Shown piece by piece: positions 48,948 through 59,921 of a stretch of DNA of 64,000 bases. The translations under genes and the position numbers were made by a program. Source of the stretch: Erythroxylum novogranatense (taxonomy: Eukaryota; Streptophyta; Magnoliopsida; Malpighiales; Erythroxylaceae). Position 1 is the stretch's first letter. Every line of letters begins with the position of its first letter. The notes beneath the pieces are model-generated. The model was not told the origin of the DNA. It was given only the letters and a program-made list of their open reading frames with translations, and made no database searches. Location: positions 34,351,023-34,415,022 of the forward strand of contig CM057228.1 of NCBI GenBank assembly GCA_029891385.1. The letters run 5' to 3'.

Positions 48948-49850
48948 TCATGGAGTCCTTGGTGTTGAGAAATTGTGCTCCATCCCGTATTTGTCGCAAA
49001 GACTTTCGAAAGGTTCACATTCAAATTCTCCTCCATGATCGGTTCTAATAGCAACGATATACAAATTTTTCTCATTTTGAACCAATCTACACCACTTGGT
49101 AAATTCATTAACTGCATCACTTTTATTCGCAAGGAATCTTACCCAAGTAAATCTAGAAAAGTCATCCACAATCACAAGGACATATAATTTTTCACTAAGA
49201 CTAGCATGTCTAGATGGACCAATCAAATCCATATGCACAAGTTCAAGAACTCTAGATGTGCAAATTTCTTTCTTTGGTTTGAAAGATTCTCTAACATGTT
49301 TGCCTTTTAAACATGACTCACACAAGTGTTCTTTAACAAATCTTATTTTAGGCAAACCTCTTACAATGTCATTTTTTGAAAGCTTAGAGATTAGAGGCAA
49401 AGGTGCATGTCCTAATTTTCTATGCCATAAAAATGCATTTTCTTCTAAAGTCACTAAACACTTTTCATTAAACGAACTATCATCATGTAAATCTACTATG
49501 TATGTATTTCCGTGTCTCAAACCAATCAAAGCTACATGACCGTCCTTTTTAACCATGCAATGTGATGATTCAAAACTTACATTAAAATTCATATCACAAA
49601 GTTGAGAGACACTTAACAAATTATGTTTTAATCCATCAACAAGTAAAACATTGTCAATGGTTGGCAAAGGTTCCTTACCCACTTTACCAATTCCAATGAC
49701 CTTACCTTTGTTGTTGTCTCCAAAAGTGAGATAACCTTGATTCTTTGGTTTGATTTCTGCAAAAAGGTTCTTGTCTCCACTCATGTGTCTTGAACATCTG
49801 CTATCGATGTACCAAGTGCTTGACGGCCTTTCATCCCTTGCTTGTACCTA
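48948..49850 (-). pseudogene. pol: Ty1/copia protease end, GAG-pre-integrase and integrase core
   Basis: The frame opens upstream of the Met at 49784 with Trp-Tyr-Ile-Asp-Ser-Arg-Cys-Ser-Arg-His: the protease active site Asp-Ser-Gly is Asp-Ser-Arg here. Then come Leu-Leu-Ser-Val-Ser-Gln-Leu-Cys-Asp, the zinc-binding His-His-Cys-Cys set of the integrase N terminus (Trp-His-Arg-Lys-Leu-Gly-His to Cys-Glu-Ser-Cys), and the integrase core with Asp in Val-His-Met-Asp-Leu-Ile-Gly-Pro and Asp in Arg-Thr-Asp-His-Gly-Gly-Glu-Phe. It ends at a stop before the last catalytic Glu region is complete. Confidence 0.9.
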
Positions 49851-51532
49851 CAATATCAACGTTCTTTCTTCTTATAGGTACCCAAGCTATTTTGGGTCCA
49901 TTTTGGTTAGCCATATAAACCACATTAGGTGGTATTGTGCCTTTAATAACCCAAATTTTCTTAATCTTAACACATCTTCTAGTACTTTTTGCAGCAATTT
50001 CTATGTGACCATCTTTCAAGCATCTAGCACATTGAGCAATTTTTCCATCCTTAGTGAATTTGGAAATTAAAGAGCAATCTCTATCAAAAGGGTCATATCC
50101 TAATCCATGTTTAGAAATGGAATATCTTTGTAGAGATAACAATTTTTCAAACTATTCGTTTCCATTTGCGAATTTTCCAACCACATACGAAAATTCTTTT
50201 CTAAGTTTATCAAGCTCACAAATAAGATTTTCTTTTTCAATAAGACATGCAGAATGATCTTCATTTGGACTATCTAAGTCATCAATAGTCTCATGTAAGG
50301 CATTATTTTCAGCAACCAATTCTCGTATTTTCTTTCTTAATTTTTTGTTAATCTCAATGGCTTCTTCAAAATCAGCTTGCAAAGCATCAAAAGAATCTCT
50401 TAGATCTTGGTCATTGAAAATTACCTCATTTTCATCATCACTTGATGAACTTTTTGCCATAAGTTCCAGGTTATTTTCATCATCGCTTTGATATGCATCC
50501 TCTTCATCACTCCAAGTTGCCACCAGGCTAGTTTTTCTTTTACCTTTGTCGTATTTGTTATTTTTCTGAAAGTTTGATGTAGAGGATGAGCTTTTGCATT
50601 CTCTTGCGAGATGTCCCCGTTTTTCACATCTCCAACATTCTTCGTTTCCTTTCTTTTCGTCATAGCCTTTTGATTTTCTTTCCGCGCCAAACCTCTTTCT
50701 TTCTACTTGTTTTCCGCCATTTAATTCTTTCCTTCGATTTTTGAGAAGTCCCTTGAACTTCCTTAAATTTCTAGCGTACATAGCTATTTTTTCGTCTTCC
50801 TCGTCTTCATCTATTTTCTCATCACTTTCATCAACAAAAGAAGTGTTAGCTTTAAAAGCAATAGATTTTTTAGGCTTACCTCTACCTCCTCTGGATTTGA
50901 GAATAATTTCATAGTTGATAAGTGATCCCACCAAGGCGTTGAATTCGGATGATTAAAATCTTTGACTCCATAATGGCGGTGACTTGTGAGTCCCATTCCT
51001 TTGGTAGTGAGCGAAGGATTTTCTTTACCTTCTCACTGTCCGACATATGCTTTCCAAGGTTGCCTAATCCATTTATGATTTCTGCAAAACGATCAAGCAT
51101 AGTTGAAATGGACTCACCTTCCTTCATGACAAACATTTCATAGTCATGAAGCAGCATGTTGATTTTTGTCTCCCGGACTTGGTTGGTTCCTTCATGGGTG
51201 ATGCGAAGTCTCTCCCACATTTCTTTGGCGCTGGTACACGAGTTAACTCGGTTTCTTTCCTCAATTGTGAGAGCGCAATAGATTAACTTCATCGTTTTAG
51301 CGTTGATGTAGGCTTGCCTCCAGTCATTGTCATCGTATTCCAACTCCGTTTTTAACTCACCATTTTCTTTTAACGGTGGTTGTGGACCGAAGATAATTAT
51401 CTTCCAATATTCTACTCCCTCGCTAATGATGTGGTACTTCATAGGATTTTTCCAAGAGGAATAATTAGTACCATTAAATAAAGGAGGGCGATTATTAGTA
51501 TTACCTTCTTCCGCTAAGTTATTGTGTGCCAT
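49831..51532 (-). pseudogene. gag: Gag polyprotein of the Sirevirus-like element, frame broken
   Basis: Starts ATG at 51532 (Met-Ala-His-Asn). The UBN2 capsid part is open to 50909; two 1-nt losses relative to the sister gag near 50948-50970 shift the frame. The rest continues at 50934-50152 with a complete CCHC knuckle (C-x2-C-x4-H-x4-C) and a coiled coil, then a stop at about 50150, and the end at 50142-49831. There the second knuckle has lost its last Cys (Ala). Gag ends with TGA at 49831-49833 and protease follows in the +1 frame, as in the sister element. Confidence 0.9.
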
Positions 51533-51546
51533 CCCGGATACCTCTA

Positions 51547-51557
51547 CTCTGATACCA
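51547..51557 (-). other. Primer-binding site of the Sirevirus-like element
   Basis: TGGTATCAGAG on minus, two bases inside the 5' LTR. Confidence 0.85.
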
Positions 51558-51559
51558 AT

Positions 51560-52600
51560 TGTAAGTGATCTAGAAGGGGGGTTGAATAGATCTTTAAAAT
51601 TCTTTAAGAATTTCTACAAGAAAATCGAAGTTAAAACACACAAAATAATTTAGATAAACTTAATTGAAAAGTGTAGGAAGAAGATCAAACACTTGTTTTA
51701 TAGAGGTTCTGTGCTAAGACCTCGCCCTCTACCTAAGCTCCCACTTAGGATTTTGCCAATCACTTTATTGCACACTTTGTAGTTGAGTGTGAACTTTTTA
51801 CAACTCCACTTGACTTCCGGCTCAAGCTACCTTACAAACGATTTGTCTTACGGCACAAATCCTACCTCACACGTGACTTTCCACTCGTCACTCAAATTGT
51901 AAAAGAAATATAGTAAAGATTGAAAAACAAATGCTCAAAACAATAGAGTAACAAAATAAGAGCAATAGTGAGCAATTTGAAGCAATAGAAGAGTATTTAG
52001 ACTTGTGGAACTTGTATATACTCTTCTTTCATCATCCTCTATTTATACTTGAAGAAATATAGCTGTTGGAGCTCTACTAGCCGTTGCTTAATTGGATATA
52101 GTCGTTCCTTGATAATCCCCATTCCATTTTTATCAAATTGGACCGTTGGAGCTGATTTCGTGCATCCATAAGTCGACTTGTCGAATGTATAAGTCGGCTT
52201 GTTTCAACCATTTACGTAAAAGTTTTATCTCCGCTCTCCAATAAGTCGACTCGTACCATGTAAGTCGACTTGTCGTCCTCGATAGGTCGACTTGTGTTTG
52301 ATAAGTCGACTTGTATTGACATTGCTTCATCTGTAAGTCGACTTGTGCTTTGTAAGTCGACTTGTATTTCCTTCAATGGTAACATCCGACCAATTCCTTT
52401 ATAATCCTCATGTTTTATGCCATTTTTCACTTAGAGGACAACTCCCATCTTGATTCTCCATTGATTAGACACTTGCTCATCTTGATTTGCACAATCCTTT
52501 CATTGAATAATACCTGAAATAATTTCTTAACTATTTCTAGATATTTTATTATTATCAAAACATAAAGGGATTTAATTTGTCAACCACCATTGGTCCAACA
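51560..52600 (-). repeat. 5' LTR of the Sirevirus-like element
   Basis: 1041 bp, same layout as 45395-46435, with palindrome array at 52168-52365. Confidence 0.9.
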
Positions 52601-52829
52601 AATATTTCTACAAAACAGAAAAAATGAGGGAACCTATAAGGAAAGAGTTGCATGCAGAACAAAGGGGTGCATTTTGACAATCACTGGCTAGAAATGAAGA
52701 GAAAAGATGAAGAAGATAGTGGTTTTGTTAGTGTTTATTTGCATTTGTGGATCTGTGTTTTTATACAACTTAATGGTTTGTGGGTTGGGCTGGGTTGTTG
52801 GGTAAGTTTTTAATTTACTAAGTGGGCTT
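52601..52829 (-). repeat. 5' LTR of the Ty3/gypsy element, right part
   Basis: Continues the LTR broken at 45394 and matches 41651-41880. Ends at GTGGGCTT. Confidence 0.75.
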
Positions 52830-53448
52830 GAAATCAAGTGCATATGTATTTGGAACAATCAGAATAAGACTTACCTCTTGTTTAAAACTTGTAGTCATTA
52901 ACTAAGTTGCGATAGTTATATAGGTCATATGTCAAAATTAAATTAGATTTTAGGATAAATTAGATTTAAAAACACAAGTTGTTCTAATAAAAGTATTTAC
53001 AACTAGATAATACATTTAAAATTGTTATTCATGTTTATTGTAATAACTCTTTATTAATAGAAACTTAAGTTTGACTTTGCTTTGTGATAACTCTTTATTA
53101 ATAGAAACTCAAGTTTGACTTTGCTCTAAGTCAAAAATCCTTAATTACAAATTCATTTTCAAATCTCTTTCATTAGTTTTAAAAGTATCCATTCTTATCG
53201 ATCAAGTTAATAGTTGTTTCTTTTTTATCTTAAACTTATTCAAGTTAAGTGTTGTTGGATTAAGTTTTCCACATCCTTCTTTCTTAATATGAATATAAAA
53301 TAAGTGCAAGTTTCAGTTATAAATTTAATTATCTTAATTAATTAAGTAATATTCTTATAATGTTGGAGTTTTCTATGGTGATATCTTTGATGCTCAATAA
53401 AGAATATAACATTGAGTGATTATATAAATTAAGGAGTGTCTACCTTTA
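52830..53448. other. AT-rich intergenic DNA with a 44-bp tandem duplication
   Basis: No gene seen. TAACTCTTTATTAATAGAAAC repeats begin at 53044 and 53088, two copies of 44 bp differing at a few bases. Confidence 0.6.
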
Positions 53449-53826
53449 GGCTATATTTGGTTAGGCCTAAGATTTTAATAGAATGAAATGGTTATAATGG
53501 AATGGGATGTCAATGGATGTAATATTAGAAAATTTTTGTTTGGAAGGGATGAAAGGGTTTATAATGTAATATAGTGAAATGTTGTTTGGAAGAAGGGTTT
53601 ATAATGTAAAATAGTGAAAAATTGTCTATTATTTTACATTTCATTTTAAACCCCCCTAAATCAAAAATTTATCATTTTTACTATTTAAAATGGAATGAGA
53701 TGTAATATGAAACTCTCCTATTCCATCTCATCCCATTTCATTCCATTATAAGCTCTCCTCCCAAATGATGGAATAATGTTACATTCCATTCCATTCCATT
53801 AATAAACCCCAACCAATGGTGCAGTG
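53449..53826. mobile_element. Probable MITE
   Basis: About 380 bp with imperfect terminal inverted repeats (left TTTGGTTAGG...AATAGAATG; right, as reverse complement, ATTGGTTGGGG...AATGGAATG). The ends are rich in TGGAATGG and CCATTCCA. An internal 45-bp duplication around GTTTGGAAG...GGTTTATAATGTAA is present. The superfamily (hAT or PIF/Harbinger) and exact ends are unclear because no clean target duplication was found. Confidence 0.55.
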
Positions 53827-55471
53827 GTGTTTTATACAATTGAATTAGAAGATTACACATAATATAATATCCTCAATTGTTATTATTCCCATCCTTTAAG
53901 AAAGACAACCAGAACATACCAATATCTTTATCATTTTAAAGGGATTGTGTATATTTCAAATATTATATTTTCTCCTAAGTTTATTGGTAACTTTGATTTA
54001 TACCTTTACATTAAGAAGAATAACTTTTATTTTATTATTACTACTTTTAACATTATTTTGTATTTATCATTTTCCTAACTCCCTTTTATCTTTATTTTAA
54101 CATAATAAGAATTTATAGTTAATCATATATGCTAGCCATTCTATTGGTGGCTAGGCATCTCCCTTAATTTTATAGACTGTTTATATGATAGTTAGATAAA
54201 TTTAATTATCTTTATAATGTTTTCAAAAATTTCTCCCTGAATTAATTCCAACTATTATACACTTACATAAGACCTTTAGGCTTCTTACCACTAGCTTAAA
54301 GGTCTTTTAATATAAATTGTTGAGTTGAGATGATCCTGACTGTCAACTTTCTTTATTTAAGGTGCAAAAAGAAATAAACCCTTTCGTTTTGGCATTTCTC
54401 TAAGATTTCCATATGTGACAGTTGAGAGCTTTCAAGAGCTTTGTCTTCCTTCTTATTACGAAGCTTTATTTAGGGATAACAATTTAGACAATTCATCTAT
54501 CTTAAAAGTAAGCATGTTTCTTTCATCCATTTAGTTATGTTATGGAATCTAGTCAGAATAAGGTTAGTTCGAGCAACCAAGCAGAGACGAGTGAATGGCA
54601 TTCTAATCCATCCTTTGATAATATAGGATCTATTTCATTGATCTGCAATAAATCTTTTAGTGATACCAGATCTAACTTTAGTGCCCCTTCCTCCTTATAT
54701 TACATTAATATGTGAGCTAAGCTTGAAATAAGTATAGGTGTCATGTAAAGATGCTCAACCTTATAGGTTTACTCTTGCGAATATCTTCATGTTTTCTTTT
54801 TATCCATATCATTTTTGCTCACCTACTTTATCATATTTTTTTTAAGTAATAAATATCAATAAGGTGATTGTGAATATAAAGACTTCCAAAGAAACAAAAG
54901 ATTGGTGGGCTCCTTTTAAAGGGATAAGAAGCCAAAATTGACACAAATTGGTAAGGTTACAATCATTTGTTCCACTATCCCCACTTCCTGTTTAGCTCCT
55001 ATCTTTATTTCTATATTGATTGATGACATACTTTCTCTCCATGTATCAAGAATACATATCGAGAAGAACCGACACTTAATCCTTACTAAAACATTAAGAA
55101 AGATGATAATGTTTTTTTCGCAAGGTTGGGTTGGGAGTAGATGTTATTCACACTATGGTGACTCTTCCATACATAAAAAATCTCTTGGACATAGATATCG
55201 AGTTTTATAGGGTTGATGATGGTCTTGAAGTTATAGTTTATGATAACAATACTCCCTTTAGCAATTCTTAATTTCTACGTACCTATTTTTGTTTTTGTTG
55301 TTTTTTTTAAGGAAGGGAAAAGTTGTATAGATATTTTGTGGGCTCTTTCACCACTTATTCTAATTTGGATGTTTTGATGCTTAGGCTTGTCTTATTTACC
55401 ATAGTTTTTCTAAGACTTCGATCATTTACAATCTCTCTTATATTCTTTGTTAAAATCATTTAAAATTTTAT
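53827..55471. other. AT-rich sequence, no gene supported
   Basis: May include the left part (3' LTR or 3' untranslated region) of the Tat-like element on the right, but no terminal motif could be identified. The 90-codon open frame at 54938-55210 has no recognised features. Confidence 0.4.
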
Positions 55472-55790
55472 ATTTTGATTAAACTAGGGACTTTCACTTA
55501 GACCTAAGTCTTGTCGATTTGTAAGTTTTTTTGATTGAGTTAAGAAGTTCTTTTTTCCTTATTCAGACCTAGACCCAATCAGTTTGCAAGTTTTTTTATT
55601 AATCTAAAAGGCTTTTTTCTCACCCAAACTTGATTCCTATTAATTTTTATGTTTTTATTAAACTAAGGTGCTCTTTTCCTAACATGAACTCGAGCCTTAT
55701 TAGTCTATAAGTTTTTCTATTAAGCCAATTAGTTTTTTTCTCACTCAAAATTGGGCTCCGTTGGTCTACATATTTTTATTAATATAGAAA
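55472..55790. repeat. 60-bp tandem repeat, about five units
   Basis: Units of about 60 bp, each with GTTTTTTTATTAAACTAA-like then a T+C run and an ACCTAGACCC-like part. They are diverged but collinear. They lie after integrase in element orientation, where Tat/Ogre elements are known to carry variable tandem repeats. Confidence 0.8.
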
Positions 55791-56199
55791 CATGTTTTGT
55801 TAAAGAAGATATCTTTATTGATAAAAATAAAAGAATAATAAAATTTATCAAATATATTTTTAATAAAAGTATTTTCTTATATATATGCCATTCCATACTC
55901 GTGGGATTCCTCCATTGATCCTTTTTAGCTTGCAGGTTTTTAGCCTTACCATTATTTTAATCTTTTAAGGCATAATTATTTAGGTGTCGACTTTTCTTTT
56001 GCTTCTGTTGCACCTGGGAGTTTATATTTGAATAGATTAAGGTCTCCATTTGGTATTTGAAATTTGGTCTTGTTTGGGCTCATTAACCTAATGTTTCATT
56101 GATATGCTTTGCTTCCAAGGGATGGTTTTTTTTTCTCTTTGTTCTCCTATCATATAGAGCTCTATTCTTAATTTTCTTCATTATTTTTCTGATTATTTG

Positions 56200-57330
56200 T
56201 ATGAATTCTTGGTGTGGGTATGTGCAGCCAACTTTATAAGGATTAGAACTTCAATCTTAAAAGCAAGACTAAAAGGTGTTTCTCATATCATAGATTTTGG
56301 GAGGTTTAGTATGCAAAATATGATATAAAATTCTTCAACCTAAGTTCCCTTCCTTCTTCAATCTTTTTTCTTAATCCAAGAGTGTTCGGTTAGTGACATT
56401 GGCTAATTCATTTACCTGGAAATAAACTAAAAAAGAAAATAAATTGTTAAACTTTAATTCTTTATAAAATTTCTTAAAATTTTTACGATCAAATTGTGAT
56501 CCATTATTCATGATTATCACCAAGGGAATGCCATATAAATTGATGACAAATTTCCTAAAAAGTTTTCTAACAACTTCTTCATGATATTAGGTATGACTTC
56601 ACTTTGATCCACCTTATATAGTAGTCTATTATCATTAAAAAAAACTTATGTTACCTTATTATAAGTGGAGAAAACCTTAAAATGTTCATTCCTTATTGAG
56701 AAATCAGTATTGCATGCATTATGGTTAAATATTCTACTATTGACTTATACTAAAAATTCAAATTTGTTAGCATTTATCGTATTCTTTATGAACTTAATTA
56801 TATCTCCCTTTACAGTTAGGTCAAAGTATCCATATCTAATAATTCTTTGAGCCAGGTTGATCCCTATGATGAGCTCTATTTACCCTTAAATGAATCTCAT
56901 CGATAATATAACCCTATTTCAATCTTGGGACATATAAGGAGTATGGAAGTATATATGATCTCTTGTATATTTGTCCTTTAATTACACAGTAGTTAATTGA
57001 TTTTGTGATAATCTTTCTTTACATATGTTGTTCGATTGATAATTTGTTATTCTAGATGTACTTTATAATTGGGTTCATCAATTTTCATCTTATTGCTCAT
57101 TATTATGTATATGATGTTCTTCTTTATAAATTAATCATGATATTTTCCAAAGAATACTCCCTAAGGAATATTGTCATTCGTTGCTCTAAATTTTTTAAAT
57201 TGATCAATTTTCAAGTTATGTTGCCATGTATTATCTCTAAGTCTTTTTTATTTATTTTGATTAACCTATATTTTTCATATCCTTCAATAGCTTATCCTAT
57301 CTTACCTCATAGAAGTTATTGACCTGATTT
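56200..57330 (-). pseudogene. pol: Ty3/gypsy integrase remnant
   Basis: Frames around 56480-56640 read like Val-Asp-Tyr-Tyr-Ile-Arg-Trp-Ile-Lys and then Gly-Ile-Pro-Leu-Val-Ile-Ile-Met-Asn-Asn-Gly-Ser-Gln-Phe, corresponding to the integrase core with the second catalytic Asp replaced by Asn. Several stops and shifts. Limits are approximate. Confidence 0.7.
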
Positions 57331-57379
57331 ACAACCATGAATGAGTCTGATTTTGTTTTGATATTTTTTTTAGTTGAAG

Positions 57380-58160
57380 TTCTCTTATGATCTTGATTCT
57401 AGCTAAGAATGCTTCACATTAAACCTTATTGTTTGATGTTTTGAAGGTGTAACTGATGGTGCATTGGATAGTCTAAATGAATGGCCCCATTATAAAAATT
57501 ATTTCTTCATAATACCTTTTTTTTATAATGCCCTGTGTACATATATAGTCTAGGCTTTATTTATTTTTCACATTTTTCTTTTCCCTAGTTAGTGGGTGTT
57601 TAGTGGCCATCTCTACTCTGAAATCTACAATGACTTAGGATTGTAATGAATTCTTAAGAACGTATCTACTATTGAATTCCCCATGCTCGATTATTCACTT
57701 TACTAATCTTTTTAAGACATTTTATTCATGAAAAATTATCTCAATGGTAAGTATGATCACACATTGATTATGTGACTGAAGCATGCTTTCAAACAAAAAC
57801 AAGAAGCATGTGGACCTCCTTTTCGAGCTACAATTATCTTTATTTCATCCTATATAGAATTTTATTGATATGATATACAAGCTTTTGCAAATGGTTTTCT
57901 TCTTTGATTAGTATGAAACTCATTACATTGTTAGAAATTGCTATATATAGATAAAAGATCTTCTCCCTATACTAGGGTAGATATCAACAGGGGGCTTTTT
58001 TAGATACTCTTTAAGCTATTCAAAGGCTACCCTACATTCCTTTATCCATTCAAACTCATTTTGGGCTGTGTAAAATCTTAAAAATAGAAGACATTGATTA
58101 ATCAACCTTAATAGGAACTATGATAAGTTTGAAACGTGTGCCTTTCAGTTTTTAAAATTC
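57380..58160 (-). pseudogene. pol: Ty3/gypsy RNase H and connection remnant
   Basis: Minus frames match the usual order: Lys-Phe-Leu-Gly-Leu (58250 side), a thumb/connection part with Ile-Thr-Lys-Pro-Thr, then RNase H with Tyr-Ile-Ser-Lys-like and, near 57660-57720, Arg-Leu-Val-Lys and Ile-Glu-His-Gly-Glu-Phe. Many stops. Confidence 0.75.
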
Positions 58161-59000
58161 TTTGAATGTTGTTGGTTTTGTTATTTCCACTATAGCATGT
58201 ATTTTTTAGTGGTTGCCTTTAATCCCTTTCTATGCAACTATAAGGCCTAAAAACTTGCCCACTTGTATCTTGAATATATACATTTTTTTAGACAAAAACT
58301 TTATTTTATACCTTTTTAGTGTATTAATGCATTCTTTTAATCTTCTATATGATATTTTCTTTCAATGACCACGTTATCAACGTAGGTTTCCATATTTTTA
58401 TATAACTGCCTTTAAAAGATTGAGTTCATTAGTCTCTAGTATGTCGCCTCTATATTTTCAAGGTCCAAAAGCATCATATTATAGTAGTAGTAGTAGATCT
58501 CTCTGTGATTAATAAATGATGCCTTCCCCTCATTTACTTCATTCATTTTTAATTGATTATATCTTGAGTATACCTTTATGAAAATATTTTATACCTAAAG
58601 TTTACATCAATTAACTAATCAATTTAAGATAATAGGTAATTTTCATTAAGGCATGATTATTGAAACATATTCTTTATTTTCTATTGACTTTATTTACATT
58701 CTTTATTTTCTATTGACTTTCTTTACCATAATTTCATTCACCACTTTAGATAGCCAACTTATCTTATAAAGCCTATTTTTAGTAGTTTTGAGATTCCAAT
58801 TTAATGAATATTTCTTTTGTTAATAAAATTATCTTCTTTTATTTGATGGGCTTAAATAGCATATGCATATTATAAGCAATTATCTCCTTGTCAATTCCTA
58901 ATATGTTAGTTTAACTCCATACAAACTATAAAAAGTCTTATAATTTTCTTTCAATTATGAGTCAATCATATTACACTAAGCTTTAAATATTTTGATTCAT
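58161..59000 (-). pseudogene. pol: Ty3/gypsy reverse transcriptase remnant
   Basis: A stretch at 58350-58480 reads Ala-Thr-Tyr-stop-Arg-Leu-Met-Asn and Met-Glu-Thr-Tyr-Val-Asp-Asn-Val-Val. The catalytic Tyr-Val-Asp-Asp is Tyr-Val-Asp-Asn (58373-58384), so it is inactive even aside from the stops. Confidence 0.8.
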
Positions 59001-59921
59001 TAAAAGTGTTAGTTACTTTGCTTTCTATTTTTTCTTATAGTTCTGCTCTCATCTCTTTGATTAGATCCCTAATATGTAATTCTTCATTTTATTGACAATA
59101 TTATTCCCTTTAAGGAAAGTGACATAACATCGTTTTGTCATTATATGGTTTGCTTTAACCTCTCCTGCTCTATTAGGTATTGATAACTTCATTAGGAGTT
59201 GAAGTAGGGAGAGTATTGCTCTTGTAATGCAAAGCATAAGCCTTCCTATGATTACATCGAGGGCCTTCTTATAATGTAAAAATGTGTCATAATAGTCACT
59301 TATCTCTATGTTGGTTTGATATTTATAGGAAGTGAAATTTGCTTTTTGATGTATTTAATCATCACTAACCCAAAAGGGCATGAAAATAGGCATCAATTTA
59401 TTCATTGACAACTTCATTTATTTGACATAATCTTTTTTACCATTTTCATCATTGATAACATCACAATGATTGGATATTCATGTGGGTGTTTAAGGTCCAA
59501 TCTTTCATTACTTTGGAAATTAATCTCATCTATTTTACATCTCTTTTCCAATCTCTCATCTTAGTTTTCATTATTGTCATCATGTCCTCGAGTGGTTCTC
59601 TTAATTTTGTACTTTGGGTGTCCTTATATACCCCTCCTACAATGACATTTACTATCCTTTGTGGTGGTTGATTATCTTTTTGTGGTTCCCTCGCTTACGA
59701 TATTTGAGGTGTTTCCCTATTATTCCTACCCCTTCTCTTATCTTGACTATCTTTTTCTTTCATCAAGAATCTCCTGATACTCCTTGGTTGCCATAGTATT
59801 TAATCACCCAATGGAGGTCTCTGCAATATTTAGTATCATGTCTGATGTCTTCATGCAATCAATAGTACAAATCCTTATTTCTTTTAGATGTAGTTATGAA
59901 AATCCTCCTTGGCCTTCTTAA
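59001..59921 (-). pseudogene. Ty3/gypsy protease and gag zinc-finger remnant
   Basis: Includes a protease tail (Ala-Leu-Asp-Val-Ile-Ile-Gly-Arg-Leu, about 59225-59255), an Arg-Ile-Val-Asn-Val-Ile-Val-Gly-Gly motif (about 59625-59660) like the INTIxGG motif before the protease in this lineage, and a zinc-finger-like His-Glu-Asp-Ile-Arg-His-Asp-Thr-Lys-Tyr-Cys-Arg-Asp (about 59820-59870). Broken. Confidence 0.7.

Larger units (their letters stand above)
45395..52600 (-). mobile_element. Sirevirus-like Ty1/copia element, 7206 bp, full structure but disabled
   Basis: LTRs of 1041 bp each (45395-46435 and 51560-52600), a primer-binding site at 51547-51557, polypurine tracts at 46436-46660 and an exact 5-bp duplication AATAT (45390-45394, 52601-52605). 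Domain order on minus is gag, protease, integrase, RT, RNase H, as in Ty1/copia. Frameshifts and stops interrupt gag and pol in several places. The LTRs are nearly identical, so insertion is recent. Several of their differences are length changes in homopolymers, which may be sequencing errors. Confidence 0.92.
40961..52829 (-). mobile_element. Degraded Ty3/gypsy element, its right LTR split by a Sirevirus-like element
   Basis: Two matching LTR stretches (40961-41884 and 44735-45394 plus 52601-52829) flank a short gypsy pol remnant read on minus. The primer-binding site is at 43786-43797 and a polypurine-like run is just right of 41884. The left LTR lacks the part equal to 43798-44735, so it is truncated; no target duplication can be tested. 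Confidence 0.75.
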
